Of a DNA stretch of 48,256 bases, positions 7,943 through 18,314 are shown one piece after another. The DNA is from Candidatus Poseidoniales archaeon (GTDB lineage: Archaea > Thermoplasmatota > Poseidoniia > Poseidoniales > Poseidoniaceae): contig QQSI01000010.1 in the NCBI GenBank assembly GCA_003602645.1, forward strand, positions 36,625-84,880, read 5' to 3'. Position numbers and translations under genes: made by a program. The first letter of the stretch is position 1; every line of letters starts with the position of its first letter. Under the pieces are notes generated by a model that was not told where the DNA came from, did no database searches, and saw only the letters and a list, made by a program, of their open reading frames with translations.

Positions 7943-10642
7943 ATGCGCCTGAAGCAGTTTGCAAGCGGCCTCGTCCTCCTCATCATGCTCGTCCCCCTCC
8001 TCACCGTGGGAGCAAGCAACGATTCAACACCAACTCTGGGCCGTGAATCGACGGTCGTGGTCTCTGAGGTCTTCATCAGCCCGAACAACCTTGTCTCCAA
8101 TGACACCACACAGAACATCTATGGCGCAGTCGATTGGAACGGGGATGGCGAATATGGAAAATATTCCGACCAATTCATTGAACTGTGGAACACGGGTTCC
8201 ACCGGAGTCGACGTTTCAGATTGGATCTTGAGCATCACCTCTGGGAGTGCACCTTGCCAACTTGCATGGAACACAACAGTTCCTGCCGATGGACGAATCG
8301 TCATCTTCAGTGCCGACTCAGGACTCATGTTGGATTATTTCGATGGTGAAACCGTATCGGTTTCAGACACCTCAGGCTCGGTCATGGACACAATGAGCGT
8401 CTCTCCACAGTTTGCGTTTTGGGGCAATTCAATCGTAGAGGATTCATCGGGCACGCTCATTGAAGTCACACCTACACCTGGATTTGGACCGGAAGATCCT
8501 GCATCCAACTCTGCGGTCAACATCGTCAAATGTTACAAGGTCCAAGATCAGAGTTCGGACGCATACCTTCTCAAAGGACGCGTCGTGACCATGGAAAACC
8601 AAGACAGTGTGTTTAACAATGGAAACGTGCTGATTCGGGATGGTAAAATCGAGGGCGTGTGGTCATCCGATTTGTCCATTCCAACCAATGTGGATTTGAC
8701 CAATGTCCCTGTCATTGAGACCAACGGCACGATTTACCCTGGCCTGATTGATTTACACAATCACATGCATTACAACCATATTCCACTGTGGGATTTTGAG
8801 GTCCACTTGAATGAAAACCAACGCTCGGACGAAGGAGGGTACACCAACAGGTACCAATGGGGCAACAACTGGGACTACGGTCCAAGCATCACATGGATGA
8901 AAACAAACGTGCAATCCTACAACCGATGGGACATGGCAAGTGAGCAAATGAAGTATGCAGAAGTTCAAGCGGTCTCTGGTGGCGTGACAGCCGTCCAAGG
9001 ATCACCCGGTTCAAACACTGACGCTTGGGACAGCATGCTTTCGAGGAACATTGAGTTGTATAATTTCGGACAAGATGGTATCACGACTTGCGCCGTATGT
9101 GGTGCGGCGGATTCGGACTACACTGGAAGTCACTTGATCTCTCAAAACCAATCTGGCTCCCTCAACGGTTGGTTTGTTCACCTTGCAGAAGGCGTGGACA
9201 GCAGCAGTAAGGCAGAATTTGATGCGCTTTGGAACAAGGGCCTCATTATGGATGAGACCGTTGTGATTCACGGGACTGCCCTTGACCGCGCTCAATTCGA
9301 CAAGATGGCCACAGTCGGTTCAGATTTGGTGTGGTCTCCAATCTCCAACCTCTTGCTCTACGGAAACACAACCAATGTTCGTGCCGCTGATGCAGCAGGC
9401 GTTCCAATCTCAATTGCGCCAGATTGGGGTCCAAGTGGCTCAAAGAACAACCTCCACGAACTGAAGGTTGCTGATCTTTGGAACAGAGACGTGATGGATT
9501 CCTATTTTTCGGATTACGACATGGCTAAAATGGTCACCAGCAACCCTGCAAGAGCAGCAAAATGGGACTCTTTTGTTGGCCAATTGAAGCCAGGGATGTA
9601 CGCTGACATCGTGGTCATGGACACCTTCCATGAAGACCCTTATCGAAACTTGATTGAATCCATCGATGCCGATGTGCGATTGACTGTGGTCCAAGGCAAA
9701 GCCGTGTTCGGGGACGTTGATATCATGACCGCAATCAACCAAGACGATTGGGAACCGATCAGTGGTGGAGGCGTCAACAAGGCAGTCGACGTGACATCAT
9801 TGACCGAAACTGATGGAAGTCAAACCTGGGCCTCCATCCAAGAAGGAATGACCATGGCAATGCAAAATAATTTTGAGGACATCAAAGCGCATTGGAACGA
9901 TGTATCTGGTATGTCGGATGCTGAAATCAACACTTGGCTGGGGAGTTCGTTTGACGGCGATTACAAAGACAACCAGAACCGTTTGAAAAACATGACCGTC
10001 GATCCAATTTTCACGACTGGTGATGAGCGATACTTCGATGTCATCAATCGTAGTGCTCACGGAAACACGCATGTTGATCTCAGTCAACTGTACGGCTACT
10101 ATGACATCGAAATGGACGCTGACGGTGACCGAATTAATGCTGATGTGATTCTTGGAACAGACACTGAGGACAACACTGGAAGCAGCGATAACACCGGAGG
10201 CAACACGGGTGGAAACAGCGACGGAGGCAACGATGGTTCTGGCACAAACGATGGCACAACAAACAACGGTGGAGAGCAAAACAATGTGGACAACGGCGAC
10301 GGTACTTCCATCGTGTTGTGTGAGGATGGAAGCCTTCCACCTTGCATCGTCAATCCAAATTCTGGTGATGACGGTTCTTCATCGATTGATTCCGGTGCGT
10401 CAGATTCGGAAGACATCAAGCAGAAAGCACTGCTTGCAATGGTTGGAATCATTGTCTTGATGGGCCTTGGTTTGTTCTTGATCAGCAAAACGGGTGGCGA
10501 TGAATTGAACCTGAGCGAGGAAGCTCGGATCGAGAAAATTTGGGACGAAGATGAACTTGAAACTCCATCGACAGACCCAATTTTCATTCCAGCGCCACCG
10601 CCTATGAATGCGATGAATTCTGCTGCAGATGAAGCCGAATGA
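7943..10642 (+). CDS. Secreted, C-terminally membrane-anchored amidohydrolase with N-terminal lamin-tail-like (LTD) domain
   Basis: Signal peptide from ATG 7943 (MRLKQFASGLVLLIMLVPLL); LTD-like QFIELWNTGSTGVDVSDWIL; amidohydrolase KGRVVTM...IRDGKIEGV...YPGLIDLHNHMHY...KPGMYADIVVMD; C-terminal TM LLAMVGIIVLMGLGLFLI. Longer GTG start at 7904 possible. Confidence 0.85.
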   Translation: MRLKQFASGLVLLIMLVPLLTVGASNDSTPTLGRESTVVVSEVFISPNNLVSNDTTQNIYGAVDWNGDGEYGKYSDQFIELWNTGSTGVDVSDWILSITSGSAPCQLAWNTTVPADGRIVIFSADSGLMLDYFDGETVSVSDTSGSVMDTMSVSPQFAFWGNSIVEDSSGTLIEVTPTPGFGPEDPASNSAVNIVKCYKVQDQSSDAYLLKGRVVTMENQDSVFNNGNVLIRDGKIEGVWSSDLSIPTNVDLTNVPVIETNGTIYPGLIDLHNHMHYNHIPLWDFEVHLNENQRSDEGGYTNRYQWGNNWDYGPSITWMKTNVQSYNRWDMASEQMKYAEVQAVSGGVTAVQGSPGSNTDAWDSMLSRNIELYNFGQDGITTCAVCGAADSDYTGSHLISQNQSGSLNGWFVHLAEGVDSSSKAEFDALWNKGLIMDETVVIHGTALDRAQFDKMATVGSDLVWSPISNLLLYGNTTNVRAADAAGVPISIAPDWGPSGSKNNLHELKVADLWNRDVMDSYFSDYDMAKMVTSNPARAAKWDSFVGQLKPGMYADIVVMDTFHEDPYRNLIESIDADVRLTVVQGKAVFGDVDIMTAINQDDWEPISGGGVNKAVDVTSLTETDGSQTWASIQEGMTMAMQNNFEDIKAHWNDVSGMSDAEINTWLGSSFDGDYKDNQNRLKNMTVDPIFTTGDERYFDVINRSAHGNTHVDLSQLYGYYDIEMDADGDRINADVILGTDTEDNTGSSDNTGGNTGGNSDGGNDGSGTNDGTTNNGGEQNNVDNGDGTSIVLCEDGSLPPCIVNPNSGDDGSSSIDSGASDSEDIKQKALLAMVGIIVLMGLGLFLISKTGGDELNLSEEARIEKIWDEDELETPSTDPIFIPAPPPMNAMNSAADEAE
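10155..10312 (+). repeat. Low-complexity Gly/Asn/Asp/Thr-rich linker coding region
   Basis: Encodes GTDTEDNTGSSDNTGGNTGGNSDGGNDGSGTNDGTTNNGGEQNNVDNGDGT. Confidence 0.8.
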
Positions 10643-10645
10643 GCA

Positions 10646-12142
10646 TCAAGCGAGGTCCCAAGTGGGACCAGAGGCTGTATCGGTCACGATGACACCAAGC
10701 TCACCGAGTTGATCGCGTATCTTGTCTGCCCTTGGCCAGTCCTTTGCCCCGCGTGCTTCCGCACGCTGAAGAAGTAGATCTTCCACTTGTTCAGCAATAG
10801 CGGCCTTTCGAGGGTCCTCTTCGGGTTCTGCAAGGGCCATTTCTCGAGAAGGCAGAACGCCAAGCACAGCGCCAGCGCTTTCCTCAAGCCAGTCCACTGC
10901 ATAGTGAGCAAACGCATCTGCGTCTGCGGCGTCTAGATCACTTGACATTGTTTTGGTCATCTCTCGCACTGCTCCAAGCACCTTTGCAACCGCTTCACGG
11001 CTGTTGAAATCATCGTCCATTGCTTTGGCGAAACCTTCACCCATTTTCTCTAACAATCCGAGGGATTTCGAAAGAGGGAGAGAGGAAGTAATGTCTGCTT
11101 GTGGCAATTCAACTGGCTTTTCCGTAGTTCGATTCTTGAGTGCTGTCACATAGGTCTCAAGCACTTTGTTGTAATTGCGTTCTGCGTTTTTGAGCAACGT
11201 CTCATTCATGTCGATTGGTGATCGGTAATGGGCGTTCACCAATGCAAACCGCAAGACCATTGCATCGACTTGTTGTAGGATGTCGCGTATTGTCCAGAAA
11301 TTCCCAAGTGATTTACTCATCTTTTCTCCATCGATGTTCACAAACCCATTGTGAAGCCAGTGATGGACAACTGGTGAGCACCCAGTGTGGCACTCGCCTT
11401 GGAAAATTTCTGCCTCATGATGAGGGAATCGTAAGTCATGGCCACCACCGTGAATGTCAAATTGAGCGCCGAAGTGATCCATACTCATCGCTGTGCATTC
11501 GATGTGCCATCCAGGTCGCCCGGGGCCCCAAGGTGAGTCCCATGTTGGTTCACCCGGTTTCGCTGCTTTCCACAATGCGAAATCCTTGTGGTCTCGCTTC
11601 CCAGATCCTGTGAGGTCCACGCGGCCACCAGCACCTGAGCGGACTGCTTCGATGTTTTGTCCGGTCAGTGCACCGTACTTTTCTGGTGCAGAGTCAATGT
11701 GGAAATAGACGCCATCATTGGCGTGGTAAGCATGTTCTTTGTCGATGAGATCTTCTATGATTCGAATCATGTCATCGACGTATTCAGTGCAGCGAGGGTA
11801 ATCGTCAGCCCGAAGGATGTTGAGTGCGTCCATGTCTTCGTAGTAGGCCTCGATGTTGGCGTCCACCAGTGCTTTCCAATCCCCATCCAATTCATTGGCC
11901 CTCACAATGATTTTGTCATCAATGTCGGTGAAGTTTTGGACATAATGAACGTCAAAACCCGAGGATTCGAGCCAACGGTGAATCAAATCAAACGCAAGGT
12001 AACATCTAGCATGCCCAAGGTGACATCGGTCATAGACCGTTACGCCACAAACATACATCGACACCTTTCCGGGTTCCATGGTCGTAAAATCGACCTTAGT
12101 TCGACGGCGGGTGTCATGCAGGCGGATGGGCATGGGATTCAT
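10646..12142 (-). CDS. cysS: Cysteinyl-tRNA synthetase
   Basis: MYVCGVTVYDRCHLGHARCYLAFDLI; GWHIECTAMSMDHFG; KMSKSLGNFWTI. Confidence 0.97.
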   Translation of the reverse strand: MNPMPIRLHDTRRRTKVDFTTMEPGKVSMYVCGVTVYDRCHLGHARCYLAFDLIHRWLESSGFDVHYVQNFTDIDDKIIVRANELDGDWKALVDANIEAYYEDMDALNILRADDYPRCTEYVDDMIRIIEDLIDKEHAYHANDGVYFHIDSAPEKYGALTGQNIEAVRSGAGGRVDLTGSGKRDHKDFALWKAAKPGEPTWDSPWGPGRPGWHIECTAMSMDHFGAQFDIHGGGHDLRFPHHEAEIFQGECHTGCSPVVHHWLHNGFVNIDGEKMSKSLGNFWTIRDILQQVDAMVLRFALVNAHYRSPIDMNETLLKNAERNYNKVLETYVTALKNRTTEKPVELPQADITSSLPLSKSLGLLEKMGEGFAKAMDDDFNSREAVAKVLGAVREMTKTMSSDLDAADADAFAHYAVDWLEESAGAVLGVLPSREMALAEPEEDPRKAAIAEQVEDLLLQRAEARGAKDWPRADKIRDQLGELGVIVTDTASGPTWDLA

Positions 12143-12199
12143 GTTGGGGTGCGCCCATCCTCACTTGAAGGTTAAGATGGTTGGGCGTTTCGCAATTCC

Positions 12200-13228
12200 A
12201 TGAGCGAGGAGAATTCTGCGAACGGGCAGACGATTTTTGTCACGGGGGTGAACGGCCACATTGGCAACCACATCGTTCGCGACCTTCTTGCCCATGGGTA
12301 CACAGTCAGGGGTTCTGTTCGAGATTTGAACGACCCAATGAAGGTCGATCATGTTCGTCAACACGCCACCGATTTGGGAATCGCTGAACGGCTTGAACTG
12401 GTCGAGGGCGATGTTTTGGATGCTGATGTTTGGGAAGAGCACCTCAAGGGGTGCGATGGTTTGTTCCACACAGCAACAGTTTACGCCACAAGTGGGGAGG
12501 CAACAACCATTATCGATACGGCCAATCTTGGCACCCAGCACCTGTTTTCTGCAGCAAAGGCTTGTGGAATTCAGCGCATCGTCTACACTTCCAGCATCGC
12601 CGCTGTCGGCTCGACTCCAAAGGGGAGGCTGAAGACCGAGAACGACTGGCAAACTGACCGAAGTTCCCCCTACGTCATCGCAAAAACGGAATCTGAACAA
12701 TTGGCTTGGGTTTTAGCTGAAGAGATGTCGCTGGATGTTCGAATCGTAAATCCAGGCGGCGTATTGGGGGGAGGGTTTGCACGCCCGACGCCAAGCGTGG
12801 AGTGGTTTGATGACGCCATGAAAGGTGTTTTTCCAGCAGCACCAAAGATTCCAATGGCCTTTGTTCACGTGGAGGATGTGGCTCTTGCGCATCGAAAAGC
12901 GTACGAAATTGAAGAAGCAGAAGGGCGATTCATTCTCGCACCGCACAGCAATTCCACAATTGCCGCTGTATGCAAGCGCATTCGAGAACTCTATCCAAAA
13001 ACCAAATCCCCAAAACGAGCAATCCCCGTACCCCTCATGTTCATCGTTGTGTTTCAAGACTGGTTGATGGGCCTGTTTGGCGCACCTCGTCGTATGACAA
13101 GGAAAGCCGTCAAGGGTTACTTCAAGGGGGATTCCAATTTATCCTCACAGAAAGCAACCGAGGTGCTCGGTATCGAATGGCGTTCTTTTGACGATTGCAT
13201 CCATGATACGGTAAGGGAGTTCCAGTGA
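12200..13228 (+). CDS. NAD-dependent epimerase/dehydratase, dihydroflavonol-4-reductase-like
   Basis: IFVTGVNGHIGNHIVRDLLAHGYTVRGSVRD; YTSSIAAVG; extended-SDR fold. Confidence 0.88.
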   Translation: MSEENSANGQTIFVTGVNGHIGNHIVRDLLAHGYTVRGSVRDLNDPMKVDHVRQHATDLGIAERLELVEGDVLDADVWEEHLKGCDGLFHTATVYATSGEATTIIDTANLGTQHLFSAAKACGIQRIVYTSSIAAVGSTPKGRLKTENDWQTDRSSPYVIAKTESEQLAWVLAEEMSLDVRIVNPGGVLGGGFARPTPSVEWFDDAMKGVFPAAPKIPMAFVHVEDVALAHRKAYEIEEAEGRFILAPHSNSTIAAVCKRIRELYPKTKSPKRAIPVPLMFIVVFQDWLMGLFGAPRRMTRKAVKGYFKGDSNLSSQKATEVLGIEWRSFDDCIHDTVREFQ

Positions 13229-13953
13229 TTCAATTCTCCGGAAAAAATGGACTCACCCTCAACGGTGTGGAGGTCGATGACCGCTTATTGTTGCGCACTG
13301 CGTGGATGACCATGCTGTTCACATGCGCTGCTTCGATGTCGATCCACGCTCTTTCAGGCAACGCAAGAGCCATCCCGTTTTTCATATCAGAATCCGATTT
13401 CCCCGGTTTGGAACGAATCGTGTTCAGGTGCGGTTTGAGCGCAACTGGATTGATGCTGTGCTGTCTTGCCGTAAGGCTCCCCTATGCACTTCACCTTACA
13501 ACCAACACACGGCTGAGAACAATCGCTCAATTAAGCGGGGTCATCACGGGCATCTCAACCATTTTGTTGTCTTGGTTTAGCATGCACGAGCATCTTGTGA
13601 TTCACGTTGTTTTTGCATCGATTACGTTTGTCGGTGCCTATGTTTGGTCGTACAGCATGCATGCCTCAAGGTCACATAAACCAGGAACTGGCTATTCAAA
13701 ACGACGAGTTTGGTTGGCCGTAGGAGGGATGTCTTACCTTGTGATGAACCTCTCACTCGCTCAATCCGCTCGGCGGTTGGTCATCGAGCAGGGACTGACG
13801 GGGGGCACCGAAGTGATGAACCTCGCCCAATCTTCGATTGATATCGCTGCGCCCGCCGAATACCTGTTTTTCTTGAGCGTCGTCTTGATGTTAGCATCGT
13901 TTGACCACGATCTTGCCGAAGCACGCCAAGATGAAGCAACGCTTGGTGCTTAA
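13225..13953 (+). CDS. Uncharacterised multi-pass membrane protein
   Basis: Several hydrophobic segments; ATGA-type overlap with the upstream SDR gene. Confidence 0.7.
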   Translation: MIQFSGKNGLTLNGVEVDDRLLLRTAWMTMLFTCAASMSIHALSGNARAIPFFISESDFPGLERIVFRCGLSATGLMLCCLAVRLPYALHLTTNTRLRTIAQLSGVITGISTILLSWFSMHEHLVIHVVFASITFVGAYVWSYSMHASRSHKPGTGYSKRRVWLAVGGMSYLVMNLSLAQSARRLVIEQGLTGGTEVMNLAQSSIDIAAPAEYLFFLSVVLMLASFDHDLAEARQDEATLGA

Positions 13954-13978
13954 TCGGTTCAACACATTGAGTCTCCGC

Positions 13979-14941
13979 TCATGCATCGAACACACCACCA
14001 AGTCGGAGGATTTTCATGTCCAAGGACGAAAGCGGGACGCTTTTCGGATCAACACCCGTTTCCACTGTACCTTTCCACACCCGTATGTGCATGTCTCTGT
14101 GGGACAGAACATGGTGCACTTCACCAAGGTAGGAGAGAGCAGCGACATCAAGCGACTCGCCCATTTCCGGCCCCCACATGCCTTCAAGGATACCTGTTGA
14201 ACCTCGTTGAACGAGTTCTGGTAAACCGTTCGTGTCAAGTCGTAGGATGCACATCAAATCAACACGCTTTTTCGAGCGAACTTTAGGTGCTGGGTATCGA
14301 ATTGGCTCAGCCATACCTAGGCACGAAGATTGAATGGGGCACTGGGCACAGTTAGGTCGCTTAGGCATGCACAAGGTTGCACCAAGTTCCATCAAGGCTT
14401 GGTTCCAATTACCAGCATCTGCTTTCCATAGCGATCGGTCTGCCCAATCTTGGACCAAATTCGGACTTGGGTTCTCGTCCGCAGTTTGGCGCGCCATCAC
14501 TCTACGGATGTTCCCATCAACACAGGCAACGGCTTCACCATGGGCGATGCTTGCCACTGCTGCGGCCGTGTAGGGGCCTATACCGGGAAGGGTTTGGAGC
14601 GTCTTTGAATCGGTTGGGAGGACACCTTCGAAGCCCCCATTTTCGGAATTCTCGCACACGCGCTTTGACAATTGGAACAAACGTCTTGCCCGACTGTAAT
14701 ACCCTGCACCTTGCCATAGATGCAGGACTTCCTCTTCGGTGGATGACGCCATCTCCTCAACGGTTGGGTACCTTGAGTAGAGGCGCTGCCAGAAAACGAT
14801 GCCGCGGCTCACTTGAGTTTGCTGCAAGAGAATTTCCGAGAGAAGAATGGCCCAAGGATCGCTTGTGTTCCGCCAAGGCAAGTTGCGTTGATGTTCTGCA
14901 AACCACGCCATCAATGAGGCTTGGTCGATGGATGGGCGCAA
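13979..14941 (-). CDS. mutY: A/G-specific adenine glycosylase
   Basis: LLQQTQVSRGIVFWQRLYSRYPTVEEMA; HhH LQTLPGIGPYTAAAVASIAHG; 4Fe-4S C-x6-C-x2-C-x5-C (CMPKRPNCAQCPIQSSC). Confidence 0.93.
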   Translation of the reverse strand: MRPSIDQASLMAWFAEHQRNLPWRNTSDPWAILLSEILLQQTQVSRGIVFWQRLYSRYPTVEEMASSTEEEVLHLWQGAGYYSRARRLFQLSKRVCENSENGGFEGVLPTDSKTLQTLPGIGPYTAAAVASIAHGEAVACVDGNIRRVMARQTADENPSPNLVQDWADRSLWKADAGNWNQALMELGATLCMPKRPNCAQCPIQSSCLGMAEPIRYPAPKVRSKKRVDLMCILRLDTNGLPELVQRGSTGILEGMWGPEMGESLDVAALSYLGEVHHVLSHRDMHIRVWKGTVETGVDPKSVPLSSLDMKILRLGGVFDA

Positions 14942-14958
14942 TCAGCCACCTCCGAGCG

Positions 14959-16995
14959 TCAAGCTTCAGCTTCTGCGGTTGCTGCTTTCTTTGCTTCAAT
15001 CGCCGCGTCATTGGCCTTGATTTGCTCCCAAACAATCTCTGCGATGTCCTTGACTTCCATTTCTGAATCGATTGCTGTGAGTCCATCGCTGACCATTGTA
15101 GAACAGAACGGACAGCCAACCGCAACGGTCTCTGCGCCGGTTTCTGCTATTTCTTTAGCTCGAATGACGTTCACGCGTTGGTCTGCATCTTCCTCCATCC
15201 ACATTTGAGCACCTCCTGCTCCACAACAGAAGGATTGTTTTCCATGGCGTTCAATCTCGACATCCACACCACCGATGGCGTTTCGTGGAGCATCCAGTTC
15301 CCCACCAATTCGACCCAAGTAACACGGGTCATGGAAGGTCACAGATGGATCATGCTTTGGATCAGGGAGTTTTCCTTCTTGCTGAAGGTGGTTGATCAGT
15401 TGTGAATGGTGCATCACTTCGATGTCTTCTCCGCCGTAATCTTTGTACTCTTTTCCGAGGGTGTGGAAGCAATGTGGGCATGAGGCAACAATCTTCTTGA
15501 CGCCGATTTCTTCGAACGTTGCAAGGTTCGTTTCGGCGAGCATTTGGAACAAGTACTCGTTTCCAGCTCGGCGTGCTGAGTCACCGCTGCAACCCTCTTG
15601 CATGCCAAGAATACCGACATCAAGGCCGGCTTCTTTCATGACGCTAATGGTGTCGCGTGCCACCTTTTTGTTGCGCTCATCAAACGATGCTGCACACCCA
15701 GCGAAGTAAATGTACTCTGCAGGCTCAGCAACCTTCACATCGAGACCTTCTGCCCAATCGCCACGTTCGTGGGCCGGGAGTCCGTAAGGATTTGAATCGG
15801 ATTCAAGGTTCTCAATGGTGGCCATCAAAGGCATGATGGTGTCTTCAACGCTTTCGTCGAATTCCATTCGTTCCATCATCAAGTGACGTCGAGCATCGGT
15901 GAGCTTGGGGACGTGATCGATGTAGATCGGGCAAGCCTCTACGCAAGCATGGCAAGTGGTGCAGGCCCAAATTGCGTCTTCTCCAAATCGGGCGATGATG
16001 TCTTGTTCAGGGGTTTCGCCAGCCATGAGCGCAGTGGAGTTCTCATTTGCATAATGGCGCACATCATGGATGATTTGCATCGGGTTGAGGGCTTTACCGC
16101 TTGCATACGCCGGGCAGACATCCTGGCATCGAGCGCACGATGTGCACGCCCAGCCGTCGATGAGATTACGCCATGTCAAGTCAGTGTAATTGACTGTTCC
16201 AAACGACTCAATGTCCAAATCGTCAAGCAGGACTGCCTTACCATCTTCGCCACGGGCCAGCGGCTCCATGGTTGCCATTGGCCTCATGTCATGGAAAAAC
16301 ACATTCGGGAAGGCCATGACAAGGTGCATGTGCTTTGAAAGAGGGATCAGGAAAAGGAAGGTCGAAATGGCAAGCATGTGCATCCAATAGGAGGCAACAA
16401 CGAGGAATGTGCTGGGTTCTAAGGCACTTGCGACCCAAGCACCGATTGGCTCCCAAGTCGAAGACACGCCGGTTTCGCCTGCCTCGACCACGAAGGATGT
16501 GAGGGTGATGGTCATGATGAGCAAGAGAATGAAGTTGCCTTCTAACTGAGACTTTCCTTTGAGCTTCTCCGGAGTGAACACGACCCGGCGCAACAAGGCT
16601 GCAACACATCCAATCAGTGCGATTGTGTACCCGGTTTCAACGATTAAGTTCCAAGGACCTCGGACCAAATCGGGTAGGAGGTTGTGAGAAAACCAGTTCG
16701 CAGTAGCCAAATCAAACATGTCGGTTGAAAGCATAAGGAAGCCCCAAAACATGAGGACGTGGATGCCGCCAGCAATTTTGTCTTCCAAAACCCGCTTCTG
16801 CCCGAGCCATCCAGTGATGACCTCTTTGATTCGAGCGCCCCAGTTGTCGAAACGGTCGTCTGGTGCCCCAACCATTACCAAGCGAGTTGCTTTGATGACT
16901 TGATAGAGGAAAAAACCGATCGAAACCGTTCCAAGAACGAGCAACAGCAGCCATCCGGGTACGGGGCCGTATGACATTGAGAGAGGATGTTCCAT
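14959..16995 (-). CDS. Membrane-bound Fe-S oxidoreductase, NarI-like N-terminus fused to HdrD-like CCG-domain C-terminus
   Basis: N-terminal TM helices; CTSCARCQDVCPAYASG and CTTCHACVEACPIYIDH 4Fe-4S motifs; cysteine-rich (CCG) domains including CYLGRIGG...FCCGAGGAQMW. Confidence 0.87.
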   Translation of the reverse strand: MEHPLSMSYGPVPGWLLLLVLGTVSIGFFLYQVIKATRLVMVGAPDDRFDNWGARIKEVITGWLGQKRVLEDKIAGGIHVLMFWGFLMLSTDMFDLATANWFSHNLLPDLVRGPWNLIVETGYTIALIGCVAALLRRVVFTPEKLKGKSQLEGNFILLLIMTITLTSFVVEAGETGVSSTWEPIGAWVASALEPSTFLVVASYWMHMLAISTFLFLIPLSKHMHLVMAFPNVFFHDMRPMATMEPLARGEDGKAVLLDDLDIESFGTVNYTDLTWRNLIDGWACTSCARCQDVCPAYASGKALNPMQIIHDVRHYANENSTALMAGETPEQDIIARFGEDAIWACTTCHACVEACPIYIDHVPKLTDARRHLMMERMEFDESVEDTIMPLMATIENLESDSNPYGLPAHERGDWAEGLDVKVAEPAEYIYFAGCAASFDERNKKVARDTISVMKEAGLDVGILGMQEGCSGDSARRAGNEYLFQMLAETNLATFEEIGVKKIVASCPHCFHTLGKEYKDYGGEDIEVMHHSQLINHLQQEGKLPDPKHDPSVTFHDPCYLGRIGGELDAPRNAIGGVDVEIERHGKQSFCCGAGGAQMWMEEDADQRVNVIRAKEIAETGAETVAVGCPFCSTMVSDGLTAIDSEMEVKDIAEIVWEQIKANDAAIEAKKAATAEAEA

Positions 16996-17144
16996 CTAGC
17001 ATCACCGTGGGAGCAAAGGCTCCCCCAACCACCTCCAGAGAAAACCAATCCTTGAATGCACCGTAAAAATACCATCAATGTCACTGTGATTTCAACAAGG
17101 GATATGAAGCGCGGGCACATGGTCCTGATGAGGGGGCTTGTGAA

Positions 17145-18314
17145 TTGAACATCGAAGCGAGTGCTCCGGGAAAATGCATCCTGTTTGGAGAGCATGCTGT
17201 TGTCTTTGGTCAACCTGCTGTCGCAGTGGCTCTGGAACAGCGAATTCATGTCAGCATTCAACCTATTGAGGCTGAGGAATGGACCCTTGAGGGCAACAAG
17301 TTTAATCCAAGAAAGCACCCTCATCTCAGCACCTTACGTAAGCTGTTGTGGCCGACTAAAGATGGTGCTCCTGCGCTTTCGATTGAAATACACGGAAACA
17401 TCCCACGTGCATCGGGGCTTGGCTCATCTGCTGCGTTGAGTGTGGCCGCTTCAGCAGCCCTTAGAGCAGCGCGAGGCCGTTGGGTCATCGAATCAGAACA
17501 GGGTCCTGTTTGGACTGAGGGGTATTCGAGTGAAATCGAGGACACGGATGCCTATACTGGTTTGAACTCAGGAATCCGCACGACCATGTACCACAAAAAA
17601 GAACTTCACCTCTTTGGTAATGATGCGTTGGATCTCGACGAGTGTTCAATCATTGGTCATGCAGTTGAAGCAGCTGCCCAAGGTGGTCGAGCATCGCCTA
17701 TGGACGCCTCAACTTGCGCTCATGGTGGCGTGATCTTACTCAGCGAACAAATCGAGTCCGACAATGAATATCTGTATCAACGTCAATTGGACATGGACGA
17801 TGGAAAACGCACTTGGGAACTGCACGAACTTGGCGTTCCAAAAGGTGGAGAAGAAGTCTACCTCGTCATTGGGAACACTGGCGTACATGCCCCAACAGCC
17901 GATCAGGTCGCCAAAGTTAGCAAAGCAATTCAGGACGAGCCTGAACGAATGAAGGAAATCGAGACCATCGGCCTGATTGCTCGGAGGGGCATTGAAGCCC
18001 TGAAAAACGGCGATTATGAAGCGGTTGGGAGGGCCATGACAGAAAATCATGTGATGCTCAGAGGTTTGGGCGTTTCCTGTCATGAGTTGGACGACCTGGT
18101 TCGGGCCGCAGCCCCTTCTTCTCTTGGAGCAAAACTCACGGGTGCTGGAGGGGGCGGTTGTATGGTCGCACTTACCCGCAACCCCGACATCACAAGCGAA
18201 GCAATCAAGACCGCTGGCGGGAAGGCTCTCGTTTCAAAATTTGGAAACGAAGGGATGCGCCTTGAAACGCCACACTGCGAACCTTTTTGGTCACCTCAAA
18301 TCCATCCCGATTGA
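17145..18314 (+). CDS. mvk: Mevalonate kinase
   Basis: SAPGKCILFGEHAVVFGQPAVAVAL; ASGLGSSAALSVAASAAL; KLTGAGGGGCMVAL; TTG start. Confidence 0.93.
   Translation: MNIEASAPGKCILFGEHAVVFGQPAVAVALEQRIHVSIQPIEAEEWTLEGNKFNPRKHPHLSTLRKLLWPTKDGAPALSIEIHGNIPRASGLGSSAALSVAASAALRAARGRWVIESEQGPVWTEGYSSEIEDTDAYTGLNSGIRTTMYHKKELHLFGNDALDLDECSIIGHAVEAAAQGGRASPMDASTCAHGGVILLSEQIESDNEYLYQRQLDMDDGKRTWELHELGVPKGGEEVYLVIGNTGVHAPTADQVAKVSKAIQDEPERMKEIETIGLIARRGIEALKNGDYEAVGRAMTENHVMLRGLGVSCHELDDLVRAAAPSSLGAKLTGAGGGGCMVALTRNPDITSEAIKTAGGKALVSKFGNEGMRLETPHCEPFWSPQIHPD

Noticed and set aside
10155-10312. Short degenerate repeats resembling a possible repeat array
   Set aside because: No constant repeat/spacer structure; it is a low-complexity protein linker, not CRISPR.
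10099-10587. 162 aa Ser/Pro-rich minus ORF
   Set aside because: Antisense to the Gly/Asn-rich linker of the amidohydrolase; biased composition explains the open frame.
11657-12175. 172 aa plus-strand ORF
   Set aside because: Antisense to cysS, which is unambiguous.
12161-12700. 179 aa minus-strand ORF
   Set aside because: Antisense to the SDR/epimerase gene; shadow ORF.
14377-15066. 229 aa plus-strand ORF
   Set aside because: Antisense to mutY and the end of the Hdr-like gene, both strongly supported; no coherent domain.
17009-17024. GGGAGC-AAAG-GCTCCC hairpin between the Hdr-like gene and mevalonate kinase
   Set aside because: Short 6-bp stem in a divergent intergenic region; could be chance, so not promoted to a finding.
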